From Thermoleophilaceae bacterium (GTDB taxonomy: Bacteria > Actinomycetota > Thermoleophilia > Solirubrobacterales > Thermoleophilaceae), in the NCBI GenBank assembly GCA_013813135.1, contig JACCSF010000163.1:1-19961 (forward strand): DNA of 19,961 bases, given 5' to 3'. Positions 1 to 7,168 of this stretch are shown one piece after another. The translations under genes were made by a program, and so were the position numbers. The notes beneath the pieces were generated by a model that saw only the letters and a program-made list of their open reading frames with translations, did no database searches and was not told the DNA's origin. The stretch's first letter is position 1, and every line of letters starts with the position of its first letter.

Positions 1-39
1 CGCGGGTCGGAACGGAGCACGATCGAGCCGGTCGGACAT
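1..39 (-). CDS. 5' end of an unidentified gene running off the window
   Basis: An ATG on the minus strand (complement of 37-39) opens a frame with no stop to the window edge, giving MSDRLDRAPFRPA. A Shine-Dalgarno-like AGGAG lies 4 to 5 bases upstream on the minus strand, within about 44-48. It sits 93 bases downstream of the glycosyltransferase stop, in the same direction, so it may be the next gene of that operon. Thirteen residues are too few to assign a family. Confidence 0.45.
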   Translation of the reverse strand, partial: MSDRLDRAPFRPA

Positions 40-132
40 CTCACTCCTGAGCGTCGAGGTTTGGCGGTTGGACGCGGGGGGACGAGGGCCGCCGCCGCGC
101 CGAGAGTTCGACCGGATCGGGGCGCACGCGAT

Positions 133-828
133 TCACCGGACGTTCGGGTACAGCCGCGCGAGGCGCGCCGGGGAGGCACCCGCGACGAACAGCCAGCGAA
201 TCAGGAGCCAGCACGAGATCGTTCGCACCAGGCCGAGCCGTCGCCAGCGACGGGCCGAGGTGATCACTGGCCCGGGTAAGCATGTGGTGCGTCCGGTGCG
301 CTCGAGCCGGCGGACGAGGTCGTAGTCCTCCATGATCGCCAGCGGGCGATACCCGTCGAGGCGATCGAAGATGTCTCGACGTAGCCATATCGCCGAGTCG
401 CCGTAGTAGACGCGCGCGCGGCGTTGCACCGCGTACCAGACGCCCAGCACTCGGGAGAAACGGTCGCGACCGTCAAAGCGCAGCGCGAAGTTGCCGCCAA
501 GGACCGCCGGGTCCGCGAGTGCGCGTGTCAGTTGGGCATGGGCGCCGGCGGGAAGCTGCGTATCGGCGTGCAGGAACAGCAAGGCGTCACCGCGGGCGGC
601 TGCCGAGCCGGCGTTCATCTGCGTGGCGCGCCCGCGCGAAGCGCACACCACCGTGGGGCGCGCGGCATGGGACCTCGCGATATCAGGGGTTGCATCGCTC
701 GAGCCGCCGTCGCAGACGACCAGCTCCCAGCGGCCGGCGAGCCGGCCCAGGCGGTCGAGCAGCGCGGGCAGCGCAGCTGCCTCGTCGAGTACCGGCACCA
801 CGATCGAGATGAGCGGTGCGGTCGTCAT
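133..828 (-). CDS. Family 2 glycosyltransferase, TIGR04283-type (rSAM/selenodomain-associated transferase 2)
   Basis: A 231-aa GT-A-fold glycosyltransferase. It starts with the strand ISIVVPVLDE (residues 8-16), then the nucleotide-binding CDGGSSDAT around residue 39, the GRATQMNAG segment (66-74), a DXD-like HADT (87-90) and the acceptor/base motif MEDYD (166-170). A hydrophobic C-terminal stretch (TISCWLLIRWLFVAG) suggests membrane association. These are the hallmarks of the family often found beside radical SAM and TIGR04282 genes. A longer frame opens at 876, but the ATG at 828 is preferred: it overlaps the upstream stop as ATGA, indicating translational coupling, and gives the normal N-terminus. 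Expected role: transfer of a sugar from a nucleotide-sugar to a small molecule or lipid. The acceptor is unknown. Neighbours are a DUF2064 protein and a radical SAM fusion in one operon. Confidence 0.88.
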   Translation of the reverse strand: MTTAPLISIVVPVLDEAAALPALLDRLGRLAGRWELVVCDGGSSDATPDIARSHAARPTVVCASRGRATQMNAGSAAARGDALLFLHADTQLPAGAHAQLTRALADPAVLGGNFALRFDGRDRFSRVLGVWYAVQRRARVYYGDSAIWLRRDIFDRLDGYRPLAIMEDYDLVRRLERTGRTTCLPGPVITSARRWRRLGLVRTISCWLLIRWLFVAGASPARLARLYPNVR

Positions 829-1475
829 GCGGCGACATCCCCCTGCCGCAACCTCGTGCGGATCGCCGGGGGGCACCGCGGGTCGTCACGGAACGCGAGC
901 GCATCCTCGGGCGTGTCAAGATCGGCCACGGGGTCGAGCAGCCGGCACGACAGCCGCGCCCGGTGCAGAGCGGCCATGGTCAGCTCGAGTACCTGCGGAC
1001 CACCCCAGGCAGCGGAAGGCAGATCGAACACCGTCGGCGCCGGGCGCGCGAGCGCAATCAATGCGTAGCCGCCATCGAGTGCCGGGACGATGCAGGCGTC
1101 CCAGCCGTCTCGCAGCGCGCGCCACGCGGCACGCACGTGCTCGGGGCCCAGCAGCGGCGCATCGGTGCCGACGATGACCAGGCGGTCGTGCTTGTCCGCC
1201 CGCTCGACTGCGCGCGCCAGGCGGACCCCCAGGTCGCCCTCGCCCTGCGCCAGCAGCAGTGCGCCGTGTGGCGCGAGCTCGGCCACCTCGGCGCGAGCGT
1301 CGTCGGGCGTGAACGCGATCCGTACGCGCGGCGCGACGGTCGCCGCCCAGTGCGCGGTGTGACACAGGAGAGCCGCTTGCAGCCGCGCGCAGCCCGCAGG
1401 GCCGAGCAGCGGCTCCAGTCGGGTCTTCGCTTGCCCCCGTCTCGGTGCGCGCGCCATGACCAGGATCGCACTCAT
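825..1475 (-). CDS. DUF2064 / TIGR04282-family nucleotidyltransferase-like protein (rSAM/selenodomain-associated transferase 1)
   Basis: A 216-aa protein with the MobA/CofC-like Rossmann N-terminus: LVMARAPRRGQAKTRL (residues 5-20) carries the R..K.RL nucleotide-binding signature. VGTDAPLL (about 102-109) supplies the Asp expected to hold the metal and nucleotide, and LDGGYALIAL is the family's DGGY motif. Members are predicted glycosyl- or nucleotidyltransferases and commonly sit next to a TIGR04283 protein, as here. The ATG at 1475 is chosen over one at 1484 because it overlaps the upstream stop as ATGA; the downstream gene is joined the same way. A likely job is activating a sugar or related precursor for the next enzyme. 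Database names that tie the family to arsenosugars come from gene neighbourhoods, and no arsenic methyltransferase is visible in this window. Confidence 0.88.
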   Translation of the reverse strand: MSAILVMARAPRRGQAKTRLEPLLGPAGCARLQAALLCHTAHWAATVAPRVRIAFTPDDARAEVAELAPHGALLLAQGEGDLGVRLARAVERADKHDRLVIVGTDAPLLGPEHVRAAWRALRDGWDACIVPALDGGYALIALARPAPTVFDLPSAAWGGPQVLELTMAALHRARLSCRLLDPVADLDTPEDALAFRDDPRCPPAIRTRLRQGDVAA

Positions 1476-3160
1476 ACCGCGCACCGAAACGACTCGGGCA
1501 TACTGCCGTCGGCTTGTCGCAGCGCCAGGAAGCGCTCGACGACGAGCTGCTTGGCGAGGGACAGCGAAGGACGGCCGGGAGCGACGAGCATGTCCGGGCT
1601 CGAGCGAAGGTCGCCGCCGATCGGATGCCAGTGCACACCGTCGACGGTCACCGTGAGTTCCGGCGCGAGCAGCGCGTCGTCGACCTCGATCGCGGCAGCT
1701 TCTGTCGCCGCGAAGCCACGGCGCACAAGCGGCCGGACTGCGAAGTCCTCGGCGTCCACGCCGACGCGCTCAAGCATGACGCGAAGCTCCTCGACCTCCG
1801 TGCGATTGTCGGGGGTCTCGGTCATTGCGACGCGTAACCGAAGGCCGAGGCGACGCGCGACCGCGACGCCGTCCATTGCACGCCGCCATGACCCCGCGCC
1901 TCGCCAGGCATCATGGGTCTCGGGACGTGCGCCGTCGAGCGACGTCTGCACGACGAGTCGCTCGCGGCTCGCGAGGCGCTCCAGCTCGCGAGCCCGGCGG
2001 CCCGTGAACACCATCGCGTTGGTCAGGACCACGGTGGGCAAGCGGTCGCTTGCGTACTCAAGCATCGCGACGATGTCGGGTTCCAAGAAGGGCTCGCCAC
2101 CGGTCACGTAAAGCTCGCGAAAACCCTCGGCGACGGCCTCGTCGACGAGCTGCTCGAAGCGTTCGAGGCCGATCGACCGACGGCGCGCGCGCGGGGAGGA
2201 GGCGACCACGCAGTAGTCGCACGCCAAGTTGCAGTGAAAGTTCGTGTAGATCCAAAGCCGCGGACGGAACGCCGCGGTGCCGAACAGCTCCACGACCGGC
2301 CGGCCTCCGTTGGGCAGCGCGGGTATGTCAGCCCATCCGATCCCGTCGTCGCCAAACTTGGTCGGCACCGCCGCGCGGTAGAGCTGAAAGCGGCCGCGAG
2401 CGCGCTCGCGTGGCGGGACGACCTCCAGGCACGTCGTCCACCAGCCCGTTTCGATCGTCTCCACGAACGCCTCGGGCAGGCCGGCGCCTCGCATCGAGGC
2501 CGCTTGGGTGCGCCACTCGTACGTGACGGGCACGAGCTGCGCCCGGGCCTCGCCGGCGTCGAGGTCGAGGTCGAGTACTGCGTACCACGTCTCCGTGCGA
2601 CCGTCGTTCGCCGGTCGGCCGACCGTGCCGACGTTAACGACGAGGGTCCCCGCAACGTTGCCCTGCCAGGGAATCCCTGTGTGTGTACACAACAGCACGT
2701 CCGCGCCGCTGGCCACCACGCGCATCTCCAGCTCCTCCTCGTCCAGCGACTCCCAGAGGAAGTCGTTGATGGCCAGTGGTGACCCGTGGACCATGTGCAC
2801 GTCCACACCGCCGACCATCTCGCGGCGCTCCAGCGGCAGCTCGCGCATCCACGCCGCGAACGCCGGGCTGGTCGCCGCACGCGTGTAGTCATAGATCAGC
2901 TGCGCGTAGTGGTTGTCGCGCTCGTCGCTGTAGCCGCATCCGCAATCGGGATCGCCGCGGCCGATCGCCACGTCATAGTTGCCCGCGATGCATTCGACGC
3001 CGTCCAGCAGCGGCCAGATCGCGTCGCATTCCGCGCCGAACCCGCCGAGGTCGCCGAGGCAGAACATCCGCTCGCAGCCTCGAGCGCGGGCGTCGGCGAG
3101 CATCGCCCGCAGCGCATGGGGGTTTGCGTACGGACCACCGAAAGCGGCAATACGAGTCAC
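1472..3160 (-). CDS. Metallophosphoesterase-like domain fused to a radical SAM domain
   Basis: A 562-aa two-domain protein. The N-terminal ~240 residues follow a calcineurin-type phosphoesterase of the YfcE/ApaH-like class: FCLGDLGGFG (about 33-42), AGNYD (59-63), VHGSP (124-128) and CTHTGIP (158-164). The C-terminal half is a radical SAM enzyme with the 4Fe-4S motif CNLACDYC (Cys 310, 314, 317), a GGEPFLEP motif for SAM binding and a later VVQTSLDG strand. The usual first metal motif D-x-H-G-N reads GPYAN, GNHD reads GNYD and GHTH reads THTG, so several metal ligands are missing. The frame extends to a TTG at 3223, but the GTG at 3160 gives a start right before the first beta strand (TRIAAF) and leaves a divergent control gap. 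It is the first gene of the leftward operon. The substrate is unknown. Confidence 0.87.
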   Translation of the reverse strand: MTRIAAFGGPYANPHALRAMLADARARGCERMFCLGDLGGFGAECDAIWPLLDGVECIAGNYDVAIGRGDPDCGCGYSDERDNHYAQLIYDYTRAATSPAFAAWMRELPLERREMVGGVDVHMVHGSPLAINDFLWESLDEEELEMRVVASGADVLLCTHTGIPWQGNVAGTLVVNVGTVGRPANDGRTETWYAVLDLDLDAGEARAQLVPVTYEWRTQAASMRGAGLPEAFVETIETGWWTTCLEVVPPRERARGRFQLYRAAVPTKFGDDGIGWADIPALPNGGRPVVELFGTAAFRPRLWIYTNFHCNLACDYCVVASSPRARRRSIGLERFEQLVDEAVAEGFRELYVTGGEPFLEPDIVAMLEYASDRLPTVVLTNAMVFTGRRARELERLASRERLVVQTSLDGARPETHDAWRGAGSWRRAMDGVAVARRLGLRLRVAMTETPDNRTEVEELRVMLERVGVDAEDFAVRPLVRRGFAATEAAAIEVDDALLAPELTVTVDGVHWHPIGGDLRSSPDMLVAPGRPSLSLAKQLVVERFLALRQADGSMPESFRCAV

Positions 3161-3222
3161 TGAACCGTCCGACCCGTCGACACGGTCACAGGATTCAGGA
3201 CCCGAACCAGGGAGACGCTCCA
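3161..3222. promoter_or_regulatory. Divergent intergenic region between the two radical-SAM operons
   Basis: These 62 bases lie between the GTG of the leftward fusion gene and the ATG of the rightward DsrE-like gene. The start region of both operons must be here or in the adjoining 5' ends. GGAG at 3211-3214, 8 bases before the ATG at 3223, is a good ribosome site for the rightward gene. I could not pick out a clear -35/-10 pair. The shared position suggests the two units are co-regulated, which is inference. Confidence 0.4.
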
Positions 3223-3576
3223 ATGCCGAAGATCGCCGTCCTGCTCCTCGCCGAACCCGGCACCCCGGAGGCGATGGGCCGCATGGCCAACGCGCTCACC
3301 GTCGCGCAGGAAGGCAAGGGCGCCGGCGACGATGTCCGGCTCCTCCTCGACGGAGCGGGAACGAAGTGGGCACCCGAGCTGGCAAACGAGGAGCACAAGT
3401 ACCACCGTCTGTTCGAAGACGTTCGCGGACACGCTGGGGCTTGCGTGTACTGCTCCCGCGCATACGGCGTCAAGGACGATATCGAGGCGGCCGGTGTCGA
3501 CTTCGTCGACGAGTACAAGGGCCATCCGAGCGTGCGGCAGCTGATCGCCGACGGCTATGAGGTTGTCACCTTCTGA
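3223..3576 (+). CDS. DsrE-like sulfur-relay family protein
   Basis: A 117-aa protein with a DsrE/DsrF-type alpha/beta fold: it opens with KIAVLLLAEPGTPEAMGR, followed by a helix (MANALTVAQEG), a second strand (DVRLLLDGAG) and late in the chain ACVYCSRAYGVKDDIEAAG. Cys74 and Cys77 form a CxxC in the loop where active DsrE/TusD-type proteins carry their sulfur-accepting Cys. It then runs to HPSVRQLIADGYEVVTF, a typical end for this family. The start is fixed by GGAG 8 bases upstream. It is the first gene of the rightward unit and divergent from the phosphoesterase/radical SAM fusion, so a role in carrying sulfur (or selenium) or in a thiol switch for the pathway is plausible. That role is inferred; the family assignment rests on the overall pattern. 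Confidence 0.82.
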   Translation: MPKIAVLLLAEPGTPEAMGRMANALTVAQEGKGAGDDVRLLLDGAGTKWAPELANEEHKYHRLFEDVRGHAGACVYCSRAYGVKDDIEAAGVDFVDEYKGHPSVRQLIADGYEVVTF

Positions 3577-3605
3577 CACGCGACAGTCGTCGTACGGTCT
3601 CGCTG

Positions 3606-3671
3606 ACCAGCTGGTTGACCGCTTGATGAATCCTCGGCGGGGGTTGCCGGGTCACAGGCTCGGGACAACCC
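3606..3671 (+). promoter_or_regulatory. Structured leader: palindrome and hairpin ahead of the small ORF and second radical SAM gene
   Basis: The 117 bases between the DsrE stop and the small ORF hold a perfect 10-base palindrome (ACCAGCTGGT, 3606-3615). They also hold an inverted repeat, GGGTTG at 3641-3646 pairing with CAACCC at 3666-3671, whose stem can be extended inward by CCG/CGG across a two-base bulge. The ribosome site AGGAG at 3683-3687 follows. This could be an operator plus attenuator, or an mRNA-processing site that separates DsrE expression from the downstream genes. No U-run follows, so a simple intrinsic terminator is unlikely. Confidence 0.3.
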
Positions 3672-3693
3672 AGACGAAACCCAGGAGACCCTG

Positions 3694-3864
3694 ATGAGCG
3701 CCACAACCGAAGCGATCGGCCGGTTCGTCGGCAGCGAGGAGCGCGACGCGACCCGCCCTAGTCCAGGCCGCAGGGACGGCATGGTCGTGGCTGATAGAGA
3801 TCGCGCCCGTGTCGTCGAGGTCCACCATGACTGTCCGGCGTCCACGAAGGGCCGCCGGCGGTAG
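3694..3864 (+). CDS. Candidate 56-aa small protein directly upstream of the radical SAM gene
   Basis: ATG at 3694 is preceded by AGGAG (3683-3687) with a 6-base gap, an ideal ribosome site. The frame stays open for 56 codons and stops at TAG 3862-3864, only three bases before the ATG of the radical SAM gene at 3868. The product starts MSATTEAIGRFVGSEERD, contains VEVHHDCPAS near its C-terminus with a single Cys, and ends in a basic GRRR. I recognise no family. The first ~20 codons have strongly GC-ending codons like the neighbours; the second half is less biased, so the gene could be a decayed or frameshifted remnant. A leader or substrate peptide for the adjacent radical SAM enzyme (RiPP-like) is one possibility; a translational coupling leader is another. 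Confidence 0.4.
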   Translation: MSATTEAIGRFVGSEERDATRPSPGRRDGMVVADRDRARVVEVHHDCPASTKGRRR

Positions 3865-3867
3865 CGG

Positions 3868-5292
3868 ATGTCCGGAGTCGCCCTTGTAAGCGACCTCGCC
3901 GCGCGACTGCGCGCCGGGTGGCTCCTCACGCGTCCGGTCGCGCCGGACACTGCCGCGGCGCTGGCGCACCGGTGGGCCGAGCTGCCTGCCAGCGCCAGAT
4001 CGCCCGCACAGCTGCTCGGCCGGCGCACGGCCGGATGCGAGGGCACGCATGGCGTGTTCCCGCGCTGCAACCTCGCCTGCACCCCCTGCTACCACGGGCG
4101 CGACGCCAACCGCGTGCGCACCGACGGCACACACACCGTCGCGGAGGTCGATCGTCAGATGCGCTACCTGCGCGCGGTGCGCGGCACCGACCAGCACGCG
4201 CAGCTGATCGGGGGAGAGGTCAGCCTGCTGGACCCCGACGACCACGCCGCAGCGCTACAGGCGATGATCCGCCACGGCCGCAAGCCGCTGAGCATGACCC
4301 ACGGCGACTTTGACTACGAATATCTTCGTCGGCTCGCAATCGGGCCGGACGGTCAGCGCCGCTTCCGGCTGCTGCGGTTCGCCGGGCACTTCGACTCGTT
4401 GATGCTCGGCCGCCGCGGCATCCCGCGCCCACGCAGCGAGGCAGAGCTGCACCCCTATCGGCGGGCGTTCGTCCAGATGTTCGAGCTTCTGCGCCGCGAA
4501 CATGGAGTGCGGTCTGACCTCGCCCACAACATGACGGTCACGCCGCGCAACCTGCCCGAGGTCGCCGAGGTCGTCCGGGGGTGCATGGGAATGGGGTTCG
4601 GCATGTTGTCGTTCCAGCCTGCCGCCTACGTCGGCAACCGCGCACGGTGGCGCGAGGATTTCCACTCCGTCGACATCGACGCGGTCTGGCGCGAGATCGA
4701 GCGCGGGGCGGGCACGCGGCTGCCCTGGCGCCACCTCCAGATGGGCGATCCGCGCTGCAACCGGTCCGCCTACGGCGTCCTTGCCGGCGCGCGATGGACA
4801 CCGCTGCTCGACGACCGCGACCCCCGCGACCTGCGGGCTCGCGACACGTTCCTCGACACACTCGGCGGCATGAACTTCGAACGCAGTCTGCCAGTTGTCG
4901 CGACGGCGACCGCCCGGGTCGTCGCACGCCATCCACGGGTCCTTCCGCTCGCGGTCGGATGGGCCACGCGGTTCGTGAGGCGCGCCGGTGTGCGCCGGCT
5001 GCTGACGGGCCGGCCGCGCGGGCTGACCTTCGTCGTCCACGCCTTCATCGACGCGGACGTCGTACGGCCGGCGTGGGACGCGCTCGAGCGGGGTGAGACC
5101 GCGGACGACCCCACCGTGCGTGGCGCTCAAGAGCGCCTGCAAGCGTGCTCATACGCAATGGCGCATCCCGAGCAGGGGCGGCTGGTGCCGGCATGCGTGC
5201 AGCACGCCGTTCTCGACACCGAGGAGAACCTTCATCTGCAGCGGCTGCTGCCGGTCAAGCAGGATGGCGTGACCGAGACACAATCAACCTGA
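3868..5292 (+). CDS. Radical SAM domain protein (second in cluster)
   Basis: A 474-aa protein with a canonical radical SAM 4Fe-4S motif CNLACTPC (Cys 67, 71, 74) followed by the SAM-contacting IGGEVSLLDP (about 111-120). The N-terminal ~60 residues are a helical extension with an extra Cys57. The C-terminal region, HPEQGRLVPACVQHAVLD preceded by QACSYAM, contains Cys427 and Cys443, which might be ligands of an auxiliary cluster or catalytic thiols, but this is not a standard SPASM spacing. The middle (FGMLSFQPAAYVG) fits the barrel's late strands. It follows the 56-codon ORF by three bases and precedes the DoxX-like gene by 17, so they are one unit. The reaction is unknown. It is not recognisable as ArsS, which differs in its Cys-rich tail. 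Confidence 0.87.
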   Translation: MSGVALVSDLAARLRAGWLLTRPVAPDTAAALAHRWAELPASARSPAQLLGRRTAGCEGTHGVFPRCNLACTPCYHGRDANRVRTDGTHTVAEVDRQMRYLRAVRGTDQHAQLIGGEVSLLDPDDHAAALQAMIRHGRKPLSMTHGDFDYEYLRRLAIGPDGQRRFRLLRFAGHFDSLMLGRRGIPRPRSEAELHPYRRAFVQMFELLRREHGVRSDLAHNMTVTPRNLPEVAEVVRGCMGMGFGMLSFQPAAYVGNRARWREDFHSVDIDAVWREIERGAGTRLPWRHLQMGDPRCNRSAYGVLAGARWTPLLDDRDPRDLRARDTFLDTLGGMNFERSLPVVATATARVVARHPRVLPLAVGWATRFVRRAGVRRLLTGRPRGLTFVVHAFIDADVVRPAWDALERGETADDPTVRGAQERLQACSYAMAHPEQGRLVPACVQHAVLDTEENLHLQRLLPVKQDGVTETQST

Positions 5293-5309
5293 AGGGAGGC
5301 CAGCGCCCC

Positions 5310-5732
5310 ATGGACGCTCTCTTTCTCATCGGTCGGCTGCTGTTCGCGCTCGTCTTCGTCATGTCGGGCGCGACGACACATCTGCTCGGCCGGCACGGCG
5401 CGATCGAGTACGCGCGCATGTACAACGCCCCTGCGCCCGGGCTGATGGTGCCGCTCAGCGGCCTGGCCATCATCGTCGGCGGGTTGTCGATCGCTCTGGG
5501 TCTCTACGCGGACATCGGTGCGCTGATGGCCGCCGCGTTCGTGCTGCTGATAGCGCCGATCATGCATGCCTTCTGGAAGGAGCGGGACGCCCAGCAGAGA
5601 CAGAATCAGATGGCGCACTTCATGAAGAACATGGCGATTTGCGGCGGTGCGCTCGTCATCTTCTTCACCTACAACCAACTCCAAGGCGACGCGCCGCTCT
5701 CGCTGACCGACCCTCTGTTCGGTCGCGGGTAG
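5310..5732 (+). CDS. DoxX-like small integral membrane protein
   Basis: A 140-aa protein with about four predicted membrane helices: LIGRLLFALVFVMSGATTHL, a segment starting LMVPLSGLAIIVGGLSIALG, then IGALMAAAFVLLIAPIMHAF, and MAICGGALVIFFTYN. The pattern of GRLLFALVFVMSG followed by a hydrophobic hairpin and HFMKNMAICGG is typical of DoxX-family proteins, whose founding member is a subunit of thiosulfate:quinone oxidoreductase; most bacterial relatives lack a proven reaction. The start at 5310 is supported by GAAGGGAGG at 5291-5299; a longer in-frame opening to 5145 overlaps the radical SAM gene and is rejected. Its place between a radical SAM enzyme and a flavin disulfide reductase suggests membrane-linked redox work, perhaps coupling to quinone. 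Confidence 0.85.
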   Translation: MDALFLIGRLLFALVFVMSGATTHLLGRHGAIEYARMYNAPAPGLMVPLSGLAIIVGGLSIALGLYADIGALMAAAFVLLIAPIMHAFWKERDAQQRQNQMAHFMKNMAICGGALVIFFTYNQLQGDAPLSLTDPLFGRG

Positions 5733-5743
5733 GCGTCGACACG

Positions 5744-7168
5744 ATGAGAGCCCGCTACGACCTGGTCGTGCTCGGTGGCGGCACCGGCGGCCTGGTGTCC
5801 TCGCTGATCGCCGCCGGAGCCGGCGCGCGCGTGGCGTTGATCGAGCGGGACCGTACCGGGGGTGACTGCCTGTGGACAGGCTGCGTGCCGAGCAAGAGCC
5901 TGCTGGCCGCCGCGTCGCTGGCGCACCGCATGCGGCACGCCGACGCGGTGGGACTGGAACCGTTCGAGCCGGCGATCGATTTCGCCCGAGTGATGGACCA
6001 TGTCTGGGGTGCGATCCGCACGATCGAGCCACACGACTCGCCTGACCGCCTGCGCCAGGCGGGCGTCGAGGTGATCGCGGCAGACGGGCGCTTCACCGCG
6101 CCGGGCCGCATCGCCGCGGGTGGCCGCGAGTTGGGTTACCGGACGGCGATCATCGCGACCGGCTCGCGGCCCGTGCTGCCATCGGTTCCCGGGCTCGACG
6201 CGGTCTCTCCGCTCACTACGGACACCGTCTGGGATCTGCGCGACCTACCACGACGAGTGGTGGTGCTCGGTGGCGGCCCCGTCGGCTGTGAGCTCGGTCA
6301 GGCCTTCGCGCGGCTCGGCGCGCACGTGACCCTCGTCGAGATGGCTGACCGTTTGCTCCTCAAGGAGGAGCCCTCGGCGAGCGATCTGATCGCGCAGCGC
6401 CTTGGCACCGAGGGCGTCGACGTCCGCACCGGCCGGCAAGCAACCGAGGTTCGCGGCAGCCGACTGGTACTCGACGATGGAGCTGCCATCCCGTTCGATC
6501 GCGTGCTCGTCGCGACCGGCCGGCGTCCCCGGACTGAGGAACTCGGGCTGGGGACGGTGGTCGTCGACGTCGACCCGAACGGCGCGGTCAGCGTTGACCA
6601 CCGCCTCCGCACGACCGCGCACGGGATCTATGCCGTGGGGGATGTGACCGGCCTGCTGCCATTCACGCACGTAGCCGCCCACCACGCTCGCGTCGCCACG
6701 TCGAACGCCGTGTTCCATACGCGTGCCACCGTCTCGGCCGTCCTTCCGCAAGTGACCTTCACCGACCCCGAGGTCGGCCGGGTCGGGCTAACCGAAGCGG
6801 AGGCCCGCGAGCGTTGGGGCGACGGCGTGCGCATCGCCGAGTTCAATCACGCTTCGCTAGACCGCGCGATCGCCGCCGGTGAGCCGTACGGCTTCAGCAA
6901 GCTCGTCGCAGTCCCGCGCGGGCGGCTCGTCGGCGCGACGGTCGCTGCACCGGGCGCGGGAGAAGCGATAGCGGAGCTGACCGGGTGGCTCTTACGCGGA
7001 GGCAAGATCGCGGATGTCTCCCGGGCGGTTCACGCGTATCCCACGCTGTCCGAGGGTCCCGCCCGCGCCGCCGATCACTACCTCGCGGCCCGGTACTCCA
7101 GTCCGCGCGTGCGCGCCATCGCGCGGCCCGTGTTGGCGGCGCTGCGCCTGCTCGAGCGCCCGCGATGA
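5744..7168 (+). CDS. MerA-like class I flavoprotein disulfide oxidoreductase (not canonical mercuric reductase)
   Basis: A 474-aa pyridine nucleotide-disulfide oxidoreductase. The FAD site GGGTGG is at residues 11-16, the redox Cys pair is in CLWTGC (Cys42, Cys47), the NAD(P) site is VVLGGGPVGCELGQ and the second FAD site is YAVGDVTG; the C-terminus is the dimerisation domain. The active-site tail reads HAYPTLSE: Tyr takes the place of the catalytic His of dihydrolipoamide dehydrogenase, as in mercuric reductases. However, there is no N-terminal HMA domain and no C-terminal vicinal Cys pair, so Hg(II) reduction is doubtful. The ATG at 5744 gives the standard N-terminus; the frame is open to 5639 inside the DoxX gene. 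It overlaps the next gene as ATGA. Likely role: reducing a disulfide-like or oxidised cluster product. The substrate is unknown. Confidence 0.88.
   Translation: MRARYDLVVLGGGTGGLVSSLIAAGAGARVALIERDRTGGDCLWTGCVPSKSLLAAASLAHRMRHADAVGLEPFEPAIDFARVMDHVWGAIRTIEPHDSPDRLRQAGVEVIAADGRFTAPGRIAAGGRELGYRTAIIATGSRPVLPSVPGLDAVSPLTTDTVWDLRDLPRRVVVLGGGPVGCELGQAFARLGAHVTLVEMADRLLLKEEPSASDLIAQRLGTEGVDVRTGRQATEVRGSRLVLDDGAAIPFDRVLVATGRRPRTEELGLGTVVVDVDPNGAVSVDHRLRTTAHGIYAVGDVTGLLPFTHVAAHHARVATSNAVFHTRATVSAVLPQVTFTDPEVGRVGLTEAEARERWGDGVRIAEFNHASLDRAIAAGEPYGFSKLVAVPRGRLVGATVAAPGAGEAIAELTGWLLRGGKIADVSRAVHAYPTLSEGPARAADHYLAARYSSPRVRAIARPVLAALRLLERPR

Noticed and set aside
816..2782. Long plus-strand frames (431 and 289 codons) opposite the leftward operon
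   Set aside because: The minus strand carries recognisable radical SAM and transferase motifs with coupled overlaps. The plus frames are low-complexity shadows.
3868..5292. ArsS arsenosugar radical SAM enzyme
   Set aside because: The C-terminal Cys pattern differs and no arsM gene is present in the window, so the name would rest only on neighbouring TIGR04282/TIGR04283 proteins.
5744..7168. Canonical mercuric reductase merA
   Set aside because: No HMA domain and no C-terminal vicinal Cys pair. Context is the radical-SAM cluster rather than mer genes.
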